Positions 1 through 6,765 of a stretch of DNA of 9,472 nucleotides are shown here, piece after piece. A model generated the notes under the pieces. It saw only the letters and a list, made by a program, of their open reading frames with translations, searched no databases and was not told where the DNA came from. The stretch comes from an uncultured Eubacteriales bacterium (lineage in GTDB: Bacteria > Bacillota > Clostridia > Christensenellales > Pumilibacteraceae): NCBI GenBank assembly GCA_900555875.1, contig USNB01000039.1, positions 1 to 9,472 of the forward strand. Direction: 5' to 3'. Each line of letters starts with the position of its first letter. Position 1 is the stretch's first letter. A program made the translations under genes and the position numbers.

Positions 1-696
1 CCCGTACTTTATCTCGCCGTGCTCGGCTCTTACGGGAAAGCTCCGTCGGATGCCGATCTTAAAGTGGCTGCGGCTATAGAGTGCATACATTCGTATTCGC
101 TCGTGCATGACGATCTGCCGGCGATGGACGGAGATCTCATGCGCAGAGGCAAGCCGTCAGTTCATGCCGCATACGGCGAGGCGGAAGCTCTGCTTGCCGG
201 CGACGCGCTGCTTAATCTGTCGTTTTCGCTGCTCGCCGAGTGCGCATGTTACGGCGGACACTACGCGCATATAATGAAACTCGTTGCGGATCGCTGCGGT
301 GCGGAAGGCATGATCGGTGGTCAGGCTTTGGAGTTCGAAACGGATCTTCGCACGGCGGATGCCGCAAGGTTGACCGAAATAGCCGGTCTCAAAACCGGGA
401 TGCTGATGGAAGCCGCCGCGGTGAGCGGCTGCATAGCTGCGGGGAGGGAAGACGAAGCCGACTTGTGGCGGGAGTATGCGCATAAGCTCGGTATCGCTTT
501 TCAGCTGCGCGACGATATACTTGACCGTGGCAGCGGCGAGAATTCGCTTGCGGGCGTTCTCGGCGCCGGTGCGGAAGCTGAACTCGACGGAATGATCGCC
601 GATATCGACGAGATACTTTTACGTACCGGAGGGAATTCGGAATTTCTGCGCGCTCTCACTTCGGCGATGCTTCGCAGGACTACGGATGAAGTTTGA
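1..696 (+). CDS. ispA: Polyprenyl diphosphate synthase (farnesyl/geranyl type), 5' end outside window
   Basis: This is a trans-isoprenyl diphosphate synthase of the IspA family, which condenses IPP with allylic diphosphates in the cytoplasm to feed quinone and undecaprenyl lipid synthesis. The frame is open from base 1, so the N-terminus (usually about 50-60 residues more) lies upstream; the GTG at 19 is an internal codon. The first aspartate-rich motif DDLPAMD is encoded at 109-129, followed by RRGKPS and LLAGDALL. GGQALE and LKTG are also present, and the second motif DDILD is at 511-525. After DDILD the protein is unusual: the GKxxGxDxxxxK(S/T) loop that carries two diphosphate-binding lysines in the family is missing, and about 14 residues appear deleted. 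The gene ends in TGA overlapping the dxs ATG by one base, implying translational coupling. The family assignment is firm; product chain length and full activity are not. Confidence 0.9.
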   Translation, partial: PVLYLAVLGSYGKAPSDADLKVAAAIECIHSYSLVHDDLPAMDGDLMRRGKPSVHAAYGEAEALLAGDALLNLSFSLLAECACYGGHYAHIMKLVADRCGAEGMIGGQALEFETDLRTADAARLTEIAGLKTGMLMEAAAVSGCIAAGREDEADLWREYAHKLGIAFQLRDDILDRGSGENSLAGVLGAGAEAELDGMIADIDEILLRTGGNSEFLRALTSAMLRRTTDEV

Positions 697-2522
697 TGTC
701 ATATCTTGAAAGGATAAATTCTCCCGCAGATCTGAAGAAACTCGATCTGACTGAGCTGAAAGCATATGCTGCGGAAGTGCGGGAGTACATAGTCGACGTC
801 GTGGGTAAGCGCGGAGGACATCTCGCTTCCAATCTCGGCGCGGTCGAACTTACGATAGCCATGCACTATGTGTTCGACTGTCCGAAGGATAAGTTCATTT
901 TCGACGTCGGGCATCAGTCATATACTCATAAGATAATCACGGGAAGAAGGGACGCTTTCCGTCTTTTGCGTACTGACGGCGGGATAAGCGGGTTCGAAAA
1001 CATGTCGGAAAGCGAGTACGATGCGTTCACGACGGGGCACAGCAGTACGTCGCTCTCTGTCGGGCTGGGTCTTGCCAGGGCGAGAGATCTCAAAGGCGAT
1101 AAATACGACGTCGTATCCGTCATCGGCGACGGTGCGTTTACCGGAGGGATGACTTACGAAGCGCTTAACGATATAGGCGCGTCGGGTACGCGTATCATAA
1201 TGATCCTTAACGACAACGCCATGTCGATATCGAGGAACGTCGGCGCTATTTCGTCGTATTTCGGTAAACTCAGACTGAGCCGCAGATATAAGGTGCTCAA
1301 AACCAAATTCAAACGAGGGGTCAACGGTATCCCGCTCGTCGGTCCGGCGCTCGTAAGGCTTACGGAGAGAGCAAAAAACGTCGTTAAGCGGCAGGTATTG
1401 TCCGTCCGTATGTTCGAGCAGCTCGGCATCAAATATTACGGCGCTTTTGACGGACACGATATAGGCGAACTGGTTTATATCTTAAGACAGATAAGGACTT
1501 TCGATGTTCCCGTTCTTCTGCATGTGGTCACGCGGAAAGGCAGCGGATTTTATGAGGCGGAGCATGATCCCGTGAAATATCACGGAGTGACCGGCGCTCC
1601 GGAAAATACGCTTAAATTTTCGGATATCGTAAGCCGTAAACTTGTCGAGATGGGAAAGAGAGACGACCGTATCGTTTGCGCGAGTGCCGCAATGCTGCCG
1701 AGTACGGGGCTTGAAGCGTTCGGACGCGAATACCCGGACAGGTGTTATGACGTGGGAATAGCCGAGCAGCATGCCGTCTCTATGTGCGCCGGTATGGCTG
1801 CTGCGGGAATGAAACCATATTTCGCGGTATATTCCACATTTTTGCAGCGCGGTTTCGATCAGCTCCTGCATGACGTCGGCATAAACAGCTTGCCCGTGCG
1901 CTTTATCATAGACAGAGCCGGCGCTGCCGGATCCGACGGTGTGACCCATCAGGGGCTGTATGATATCTGCTATCTGACTGCGATCCCCGGAATGTGCGTT
2001 ATGGCTCCGCGCAACGGTAAGGATCTCGAGAAGATGCTTGAGTGGTCGGCAAACTATGACGGCGGACCGCTTGCGATACGTTATCCGAAGGGATATACCG
2101 AATCTTCGGACGACGAACCGTCCGATATCGAATACGGCAAATGGGAGATCCTTTCGGACGCGCATAACGGAGTTTATGTGCTTGCGGTCGGACCCAATAT
2201 GACTGAACTTGCAAGTCGGAGCGACTGCTGTCTTATCAGCGCGCGTTTTGTCAAACCTCTCGATACGGAACTGCTGCGTCGTATATCCGGAGAGGGCAAT
2301 CTCATTATCACGCTCGAAGAGAATTCTCTTCGCGGAGGATTCGGAGAAAGCGTGCTTTCCGAATTGAACGCGATGGGTGCGAAATGCGCGGTGAAGCCGA
2401 TGGGGTTCGGGGATAAGTTCTGCGATTGCCGTTCCGCTGCGCTCGCGTACGAGTCCAACGGTCTTACGGAAAAAAGGCTCAATGAAATAATATCCGCTCA
2501 TATTTCCGAAAAAACAAAATAA
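696..2522 (+). CDS. dxs: 1-deoxy-D-xylulose-5-phosphate synthase
   Basis: Thiamine-diphosphate enzyme that joins pyruvate and glyceraldehyde-3-phosphate to give DXP, the first step of the MEP isoprenoid pathway. The 608 residues are near the usual length (about 620). Visible motifs in order: GGHLASNLG with the conserved His42; DVGHQSY at 70-76; TGHSSTS; the ThDP/Mg motif GDGAFTGGM around Asp145 with NDNAMSIS at 172-179; KGSGFYEAEHDPVKYHG; GIAEQHAV with Glu357, the residue that activates the thiamine ring in this family; and DRAGAAGSDGVTHQG. The ATG at 696 was chosen because it overlaps the upstream TGA (TGATG). A TTG at 693 would add one residue and is less likely. There is no strong Shine-Dalgarno sequence, only a weak GGATG-like stretch, which fits coupling to the preceding isoprenoid gene. 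The downstream neighbour is usually tlyA in relatives; here it is absent. Confidence 0.97.
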   Translation: MSYLERINSPADLKKLDLTELKAYAAEVREYIVDVVGKRGGHLASNLGAVELTIAMHYVFDCPKDKFIFDVGHQSYTHKIITGRRDAFRLLRTDGGISGFENMSESEYDAFTTGHSSTSLSVGLGLARARDLKGDKYDVVSVIGDGAFTGGMTYEALNDIGASGTRIIMILNDNAMSISRNVGAISSYFGKLRLSRRYKVLKTKFKRGVNGIPLVGPALVRLTERAKNVVKRQVLSVRMFEQLGIKYYGAFDGHDIGELVYILRQIRTFDVPVLLHVVTRKGSGFYEAEHDPVKYHGVTGAPENTLKFSDIVSRKLVEMGKRDDRIVCASAAMLPSTGLEAFGREYPDRCYDVGIAEQHAVSMCAGMAAAGMKPYFAVYSTFLQRGFDQLLHDVGINSLPVRFIIDRAGAAGSDGVTHQGLYDICYLTAIPGMCVMAPRNGKDLEKMLEWSANYDGGPLAIRYPKGYTESSDDEPSDIEYGKWEILSDAHNGVYVLAVGPNMTELASRSDCCLISARFVKPLDTELLRRISGEGNLIITLEENSLRGGFGESVLSELNAMGAKCAVKPMGFGDKFCDCRSAALAYESNGLTEKRLNEIISAHISEKTK

Positions 2523-2547
2523 TTTCGCAAAAAGCGGTAAATAAATC

Positions 2548-2576
2548 TTGAATAATTATAAATTATATTGTATAAT
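2548..2576 (+). promoter_or_regulatory. Sigma-A-type promoter for nadK-argR-recN
   Basis: TTGAAT (2548-2553), a 17-base spacer, and a perfect TATAAT (2571-2576), all in a very AT-rich 60-base gap between dxs and nadK. The -10 box ends only six bases before the nadK ATG at 2583, so the expected transcription start falls on or beside the start codon. The match is good by eye; the transcription start is inferred. Confidence 0.75.
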
Positions 2577-2582
2577 TTCACT

Positions 2583-3404
2583 ATGCTCGTAGGTATTTAT
2601 GCAAATACGGAAAGGGATGTCGGACTCGCGTTCACAAGATCTCTCGTTGCGGAGCTTGGACGCGAAGGTATCGGCTGTGTCGTGCACGTATCCGCAGGGG
2701 ATATGATAAGCGGCGTGCGCTTTTTCGGCGATGACTGTAAGCCGCGTCCCGACGTCATAGTGTCTCTCGGCGGCGACGGAACGATTCTTTCTTCGATCGC
2801 ATTTGCGGCGCCGGCAGGCATTCCGGTCATGGGCGTCAATCTCGGGGGCATGGGATTTCTTACTACCATGACGGCTGAGGGCGATGCAGTCAAAAAAGTC
2901 GTGCGCATGCTCGGACGTCGCGAATATTCTGTCAGCGAACGTTTGATGCTTTCCGTCGATATCGACGGAAAGACATACTATGCGCTCAATGAAATGGTGT
3001 TTTATAAGCGCAGTCTGGGCAAGACCGTGGATGTATCCGTAAAAGTGGGGGACTCGCATGTCGCAAGGTATAAAGCTGACGGTTTTATCGTCAGCACTCC
3101 GACGGGTTCGACGGGCTGGGCGCTCAGTTCGGGAGGTCCGATTGTCGCGCCCGAGGTACCGTGCCTGCTGCTCGTACCGATGAGTTGTCATCAGTTATCC
3201 GCCCGTCCCGTAATTGCGGGCGACGGCGAGCCGGTCACGGTTTCCGGAGGTGAGCCGGGCAGCGTTATCGCCGACGGCAGGGTGATCGGGAATAATGTGA
3301 ACGGTATGATCGTTCGTAAGGCTGAATTTACCGCAAAGCTCGTTGCTCATTACGGTTTCGATTTTTACGGACGGCTGACGCATAAATTGGGGTTGGCAAA
3401 ATAA
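2583..3404 (+). CDS. nadK: NAD kinase
   Basis: ATP-dependent (or polyphosphate-dependent) NAD kinase that makes NADP in the cytoplasm. The 273 residues are a normal length. The family motifs are clear: GGDGT at about 63-67 with the catalytic Asp65, NLGGMGF (usually NxGxLGF), then ADGFIVSTPTGST followed by GWALSSGGPIV, and SARPVI near the C-terminal beta domain. The usual GSTAY or GSTGY is GSTGW here, a conservative aromatic change at a position that contacts NAD in solved structures. The reading frame continues upstream to a TTG at 2568, but that codon lies at the edge of the -10 box, so the ATG at 2583 is preferred. No Shine-Dalgarno sequence precedes it. It is the first gene of a probable nadK-argR-recN operon, and its TAA overlaps the start of the argR ribosome binding site. 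Confidence 0.95.
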   Translation: MLVGIYANTERDVGLAFTRSLVAELGREGIGCVVHVSAGDMISGVRFFGDDCKPRPDVIVSLGGDGTILSSIAFAAPAGIPVMGVNLGGMGFLTTMTAEGDAVKKVVRMLGRREYSVSERLMLSVDIDGKTYYALNEMVFYKRSLGKTVDVSVKVGDSHVARYKADGFIVSTPTGSTGWALSSGGPIVAPEVPCLLLVPMSCHQLSARPVIAGDGEPVTVSGGEPGSVIADGRVIGNNVNGMIVRKAEFTAKLVAHYGFDFYGRLTHKLGLAK

Positions 3405-3410
3405 GGAGGG
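3403..3410 (+). promoter_or_regulatory. Strong Shine-Dalgarno site of argR
   Basis: AAGGAGGG sits three to four bases before the argR ATG at 3414 and overlaps the nadK TAA stop (3402-3404). Ribosomes finishing nadK therefore stop on the argR binding site, which supports coupled translation. The spacing is slightly short. Confidence 0.8.
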
Positions 3411-3413
3411 AAA

Positions 3414-3860
3414 ATGGCTCGCAATGCAAGACATCTGAAAATACTCGAGATCATATCCGACAGACCGGTGGAGACGCAGGAGGAGCTGGCAAATGCACTC
3501 GTTTCGTCCGGCTTCAATGTGACGCAGGCGACGGTATCGCGCGATATAAAAGAACTCGGGCTTATAAAGATCAATGACGGGGGCAGACAGCGATATGTCC
3601 GCGAAGGCGGCAAGGAAAAGCACTATCTTTCCAATATCGCCAACATTTATCGCAACGCCGTGCTTTCCATAACTTCGGCGCAGAATCTCGTCATAATAAA
3701 GACGGTGCCCGGAGGGGCTTCCACCGTCGGGATGAATATCGACAGGCTTGAAGAGCCGGAGATCCTCGGCTGTGTTGCGGGAGACGATACTTTGCTTGCT
3801 GTAACGCGCACGTCCGAAACGGCGGAAGAGATAGCGGAGAAACTCAGGGAGATGCTGTGA
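3414..3860 (+). CDS. argR: Arginine repressor ArgR/AhrC
   Basis: Arginine-responsive DNA-binding regulator that, as a hexamer with L-arginine, represses arginine biosynthesis and can activate catabolism in Bacillota. At 148 residues it is full length. The N-terminal winged helix contains the recognition motif ATVSRDIKELGL at about 40-51. The C-terminal oligomerisation and arginine-binding domain has NLVIIKTVPGGAS, then EILGCVAGDDTLL around 120-132, where GDDT carries the conserved arginine-binding aspartates. The usual PGTA is PGGA here. It sits between nadK and recN as in many Clostridia, and has a strong AAGGAGG site. Its TGA overlaps the recN ATG by one base. I see no convincing ARG-box operator in this window. 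Confidence 0.96.
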   Translation: MARNARHLKILEIISDRPVETQEELANALVSSGFNVTQATVSRDIKELGLIKINDGGRQRYVREGGKEKHYLSNIANIYRNAVLSITSAQNLVIIKTVPGGASTVGMNIDRLEEPEILGCVAGDDTLLAVTRTSETAEEIAEKLREML

Positions 3861-5566
3861 TGCTCGAGCGGATAGCGATAAAAAATCTTGCACTTATCCG
3901 TGACGCGGAGCTGGAATTTTCCGGCAGGCTGAACGTTCTCAGCGGTGAAACGGGCGCGGGAAAATCCATAATCGTGGATGCGCTCATGCTGCTGATGGGC
4001 GGTAAATATGATAAAACGATGCTCAGCTACGGAGCGGACAGCGGTTCCGTAGAGGGAGTTTTTTCGTTTTCTTCGCCCGAAAAAAGCGCATTTCTCGGTG
4101 AGTTCGGTATCGATGCTGATGACGGATTGGTGGTCCTGCGCAGGTTTTCTTCGGACGGGAAAAACGATATACGCATCAACGGTCGCAGCGCCACGGTGAA
4201 GATGCTGAAGAGCATAATGAGCCGGTTCGTGGATATCTGCGGGCAGAATGAATATCAGATACTCGGAAATAAGAGCGAACACGGCATGATACTTGACGCT
4301 TATATAGGGGATAAAGCAGAGGAGAAGTTATCCGCTCTCCGCGCGCTGATTTCCGAGTATAACGACGTGCGCCGTTCTGCGGAAGCGCTCGGAGACGCCG
4401 AGCAGCGGTTGCAGCGCATAGACATGCTTTCGTATCAGATAAACGAAATAGAATCCGCGGCGGTGCGTAAGGGCGAAGAGGATGATCTGATCGATCTTCG
4501 TAATCGCGCCATGCACGGAGAAAAGATAAAGAGTGCGCTCGACGTCGCGGAAGACGCTCTGTCGGGGGAAGGATGCGCGCTCGATCGTATTTATGAGGCG
4601 GAACGTGCGCTTTCCTCTGTGGTTAAGCTCTCCGGGTCGTATGACGCGATATGTTCCAGACTGAGCGATCTTGCTGTGGAGGCGGAAGATATCTCCCGTA
4701 CCGTGCATGATCTTCTCGGCGAAGTCGATTTCGATGAACGCGATCTCGAAGATGCCGAAAACAGACTTGCGAAACTGCGCTCGCTTAAGCGTAAGTACGG
4801 GGATCTCGATGCTTTGCCGGATAAATTGTCGAAGCTGAAAGACGAATACGATATGCTTTCATCGGGCGATGAAGAATATGAGCGACTTAAAGCGGAAGAG
4901 ACGCGTCTTCTCGACAAATGTTATGAACTGTGCGTCGGTTTGTCGGAGATCCGTCGGAACGGGGCAAAGGCGCTTGAAAAGGAAGTCAAGGGCGAACTTG
5001 CAGGACTTGGCATGGCTACGGCGGAATTCGAGGTGAGATTTGCGCCGCTGCCTGACAGAGAAGCGTTTGAAAGGAGTTTCGGAGCGCGCGGAGCGGATGA
5101 CGTCGAATTCATGCTGTCGCCGAATCCGGGTCAGCCGTTGCTGCCTCTCGTGAAGATCATTTCCGGCGGTGAGATGTCGCGTTTCATGCTGGCGCTGAAA
5201 GTCATCACGGGGCGTTACGGCGGAATAGACACGATGATATTCGATGAAATAGATACGGGTATCAGCGGCAGGACCGGGACGGAGGTTGCCGAAAAGCTTG
5301 CGGGCATTTCGCGCTACAGTCAGGTATTTTGCGTGACGCATCTCGCACAGATCGCATCGATGGCGGATCGTCAGTATTATATAAGCAAAACAACGGACGG
5401 TTATACTACAAGTACGGGGGTAAAATTGCTCGATCGCGACGGTATGATCGATGAAATAGTCCGTCTGTCCGGTGCCGGTGAGGGCAGCTCGAATGCGCGT
5501 CGCGCGGCGGAGGAGCTTAAAGAACGCAGCGATGAATATAAGAGATCTCTCGGACAGGCCGGCTGA
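3860..5566 (+). CDS. recN: DNA repair protein RecN (SMC-like ATPase)
   Basis: SMC-like ATPase that acts early at double-strand breaks, where it is thought to hold broken ends and sister chromatids together for RecA-dependent repair. The 568 residues match the family. The Walker A motif GETGAGKS is at 29-36. A long charged, leucine- and alanine-rich middle part (about 150-375) is the expected coiled-coil arm. The ABC signature SGGEMSR is at 435-441, and Walker B TMIFDEID is at 458-465 followed by TGISG, with the THLAQIA switch region after it. The ATG at 3860 overlaps the argR TGA (TGATG) and has AGGGAG eight bases upstream at 3846-3851; a GTG at 3857 is a less likely start. It is the last gene of the unit, with a terminator starting about 60 bases after the stop. 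Confidence 0.97.
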   Translation: MLERIAIKNLALIRDAELEFSGRLNVLSGETGAGKSIIVDALMLLMGGKYDKTMLSYGADSGSVEGVFSFSSPEKSAFLGEFGIDADDGLVVLRRFSSDGKNDIRINGRSATVKMLKSIMSRFVDICGQNEYQILGNKSEHGMILDAYIGDKAEEKLSALRALISEYNDVRRSAEALGDAEQRLQRIDMLSYQINEIESAAVRKGEEDDLIDLRNRAMHGEKIKSALDVAEDALSGEGCALDRIYEAERALSSVVKLSGSYDAICSRLSDLAVEAEDISRTVHDLLGEVDFDERDLEDAENRLAKLRSLKRKYGDLDALPDKLSKLKDEYDMLSSGDEEYERLKAEETRLLDKCYELCVGLSEIRRNGAKALEKEVKGELAGLGMATAEFEVRFAPLPDREAFERSFGARGADDVEFMLSPNPGQPLLPLVKIISGGEMSRFMLALKVITGRYGGIDTMIFDEIDTGISGRTGTEVAEKLAGISRYSQVFCVTHLAQIASMADRQYYISKTTDGYTTSTGVKLLDRDGMIDEIVRLSGAGEGSSNARRAAEELKERSDEYKRSLGQAG

Positions 5567-5597
5567 ATGCCGGTGAACGGGATATGGCGCGGTATCG

Positions 5598-5611
5598 ACG
5601 ACGATCGTCGT
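5598..5611. repeat. 14-base perfect palindrome between recN and its terminator
   Basis: ACGACGATCGTCGT is fully self-complementary and is followed by TTTATT. As RNA it could form a five-pair hairpin with a GATC loop; as DNA it could be a dimeric protein site. Its role is unknown. It lies 15 bases before the main terminator hairpin. Confidence 0.5.
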
Positions 5612-5625
5612 TTTATTGACTTAAG

Positions 5626-5654
5626 CGGAGCTTTTTACGAAGTTCCGTTTTTTT
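5626..5654 (+). terminator. Intrinsic terminator after recN
   Basis: An eight-pair stem, CGGAGCTT (5626-5633) with AAGTTCCG (5640-5647, one G-U pair), has a six-base loop and is followed directly by seven T residues (5648-5654). The stem can be extended by pairing the AAG before it with the first Ts. This ends the nadK-argR-recN transcript and separates it from spoIVB. Confidence 0.85.
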
Positions 5655-5710
5655 CGGCAGAATTTTCCACGATAATACCGGAATAACAGACCGCGGCTCA
5701 AAGCATTACT

Positions 5711-6697
5711 ATGATTATGAAATTATCAGGGACAAAGTGCATCACGCTTACGGTCGCCGTTATTTTTGTATTGTTGGTCTCTCCGATAAGTCCGGTGCAT
5801 GCCGAAGCCGCTTCGGAAAAGGTGCGTATAGGCGGATATCCGATAAATATAGAGTTGTATGCGGAAGGCCCGGTCGTTTCGTCTGTTTCAGGCGACTCTG
5901 ACTCCGGCATGTGTACTAATGTGCGGAAGGGAGACATTATAACGGAAATCAACGGTATATCCGTGTCTGATATGTCTGACATAGATGCAATTCTCGAAAG
6001 CGACGATCTTGCGATACCTGTCGTTCTTGCCGTTTTGCGCGGAGGAACGCGCATATGCTGCAGCGCGGTCCCTCGCCGTGCGCACGGTGGAAAACTTTCT
6101 CTCGGAATGACGTTCAAAGAGGGCGTTTCCGGATTGGGGACCGTTACTTTCAGCCGGAGTGACGGGAGCTATCGTGCGCTCGGGCATGCGATAACGGATG
6201 CGTCCGGCGGACGGATAGAGGCTTCGTACGGCTATGTATACGATACCGATATCATCGGTGTGAAGCTGCCGTCAGGCGAAAGCGCGGGGCGTCTCATAGG
6301 GCGAAGGAACGGCAATGAGCCGGTCGGCAATATATTGGAAAACGATATGTTCGGAATAGAGGGGATGTTTTTCGACGCGCGCGACGATAAGGAATTCGAA
6401 GTGCTGTCGCACGATAAGGTGCATACCGGCAAAGCGGCGATATATACCACGGTCGGAGCGCGACGCGTGAAATATGATATAGAGATCGTAAAGACGAGCC
6501 GCTCGTCTGAACCTGGAGAAAAGAGCATGGTCATCCGCATGACTGATCCTGAGCTGCTTTCTGTCACGGGCGGTATATTGCAAGGGATGAGCGGCAGTCC
6601 TATCGTACAGGACGGTAAACTCGCCGGCGCAGTGACTCACGTTTTTACGGGAGACCCGTCGAGAGGATACGGAGTGTATGCGGAATGGATGCTATAA
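5711..6697 (+). CDS. spoIVB: SpoIVB peptidase (S55 family), sporulation signalling protease
   Basis: Serine protease secreted from the forespore into the space between the two membranes, where in Bacillus it cleaves SpoIVFA and so releases sigma-K processing in the mother cell. It is 328 residues, shorter than the B. subtilis protein (about 425) but complete. It has an N-terminal hydrophobic signal or anchor (about 10-31), a reduced PDZ domain (about 50-115, with KGDIITEINGISV), and the S55 peptidase domain. The likely triad is His159 in ALGHAITD, Asp279 in MTDPELL, and Ser294 in GMSGSP. The C-terminus GYGVYAEWML is typical of the family. No Shine-Dalgarno sequence precedes the ATG at 5711; an alternative ATG is at 5717. 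It stands alone after the recN terminator, as expected for a forespore-controlled gene. Spo0A, the usual next gene, is not there. Confidence 0.95.
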   Translation: MIMKLSGTKCITLTVAVIFVLLVSPISPVHAEAASEKVRIGGYPINIELYAEGPVVSSVSGDSDSGMCTNVRKGDIITEINGISVSDMSDIDAILESDDLAIPVVLAVLRGGTRICCSAVPRRAHGGKLSLGMTFKEGVSGLGTVTFSRSDGSYRALGHAITDASGGRIEASYGYVYDTDIIGVKLPSGESAGRLIGRRNGNEPVGNILENDMFGIEGMFFDARDDKEFEVLSHDKVHTGKAAIYTTVGARRVKYDIEIVKTSRSSEPGEKSMVIRMTDPELLSVTGGILQGMSGSPIVQDGKLAGAVTHVFTGDPSRGYGVYAEWML

Positions 6698-6708
6698 ACG
6701 TATTACTA

Positions 6709-6738
6709 CAGACATAATACATCAAAAATATGTATAAT
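6709..6738 (+). promoter_or_regulatory. Possible promoter upstream of the membrane protein gene
   Basis: A perfect TATAAT (6733-6738) lies 18 bases after CAGACA (6709-6714), a four-of-six match to the -35 consensus, in an AT-rich 68-base gap. It overlaps an AT-rich inverted repeat. The region could instead hold a sporulation sigma-factor promoter, which I cannot assign by eye. Confidence 0.35.
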
Positions 6739-6765
6739 TTTTTGATAGTTTACATATTTTGCATT

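Noticed and set aside
1482..2501. 339-codon minus-strand reading frame opposite dxs
   Set aside because: It is a shadow of dxs: the product has no recognisable motifs and is rich in Arg, His and Ser, while the plus strand encodes a complete, motif-rich Dxs. The other long minus-strand frames are similar shadows.
2549..2582. Possible ARG box (ArgR operator) in the nadK promoter region
   Set aside because: TGAAT and TTTCA half-site-like sequences are present, but the spacing does not fit the 18-base consensus and AT-rich sequence gives such half-sites by chance.
5681..5711. Possible sigma-G promoter of spoIVB (GAATA at 5681-5685, 18 bases, CATTACTA at 5704-5711)
   Set aside because: The -35 element and spacing fit, but the -10 element does not match CATnnTA without an extra base and it runs into the start codon. 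Too weak to annotate.
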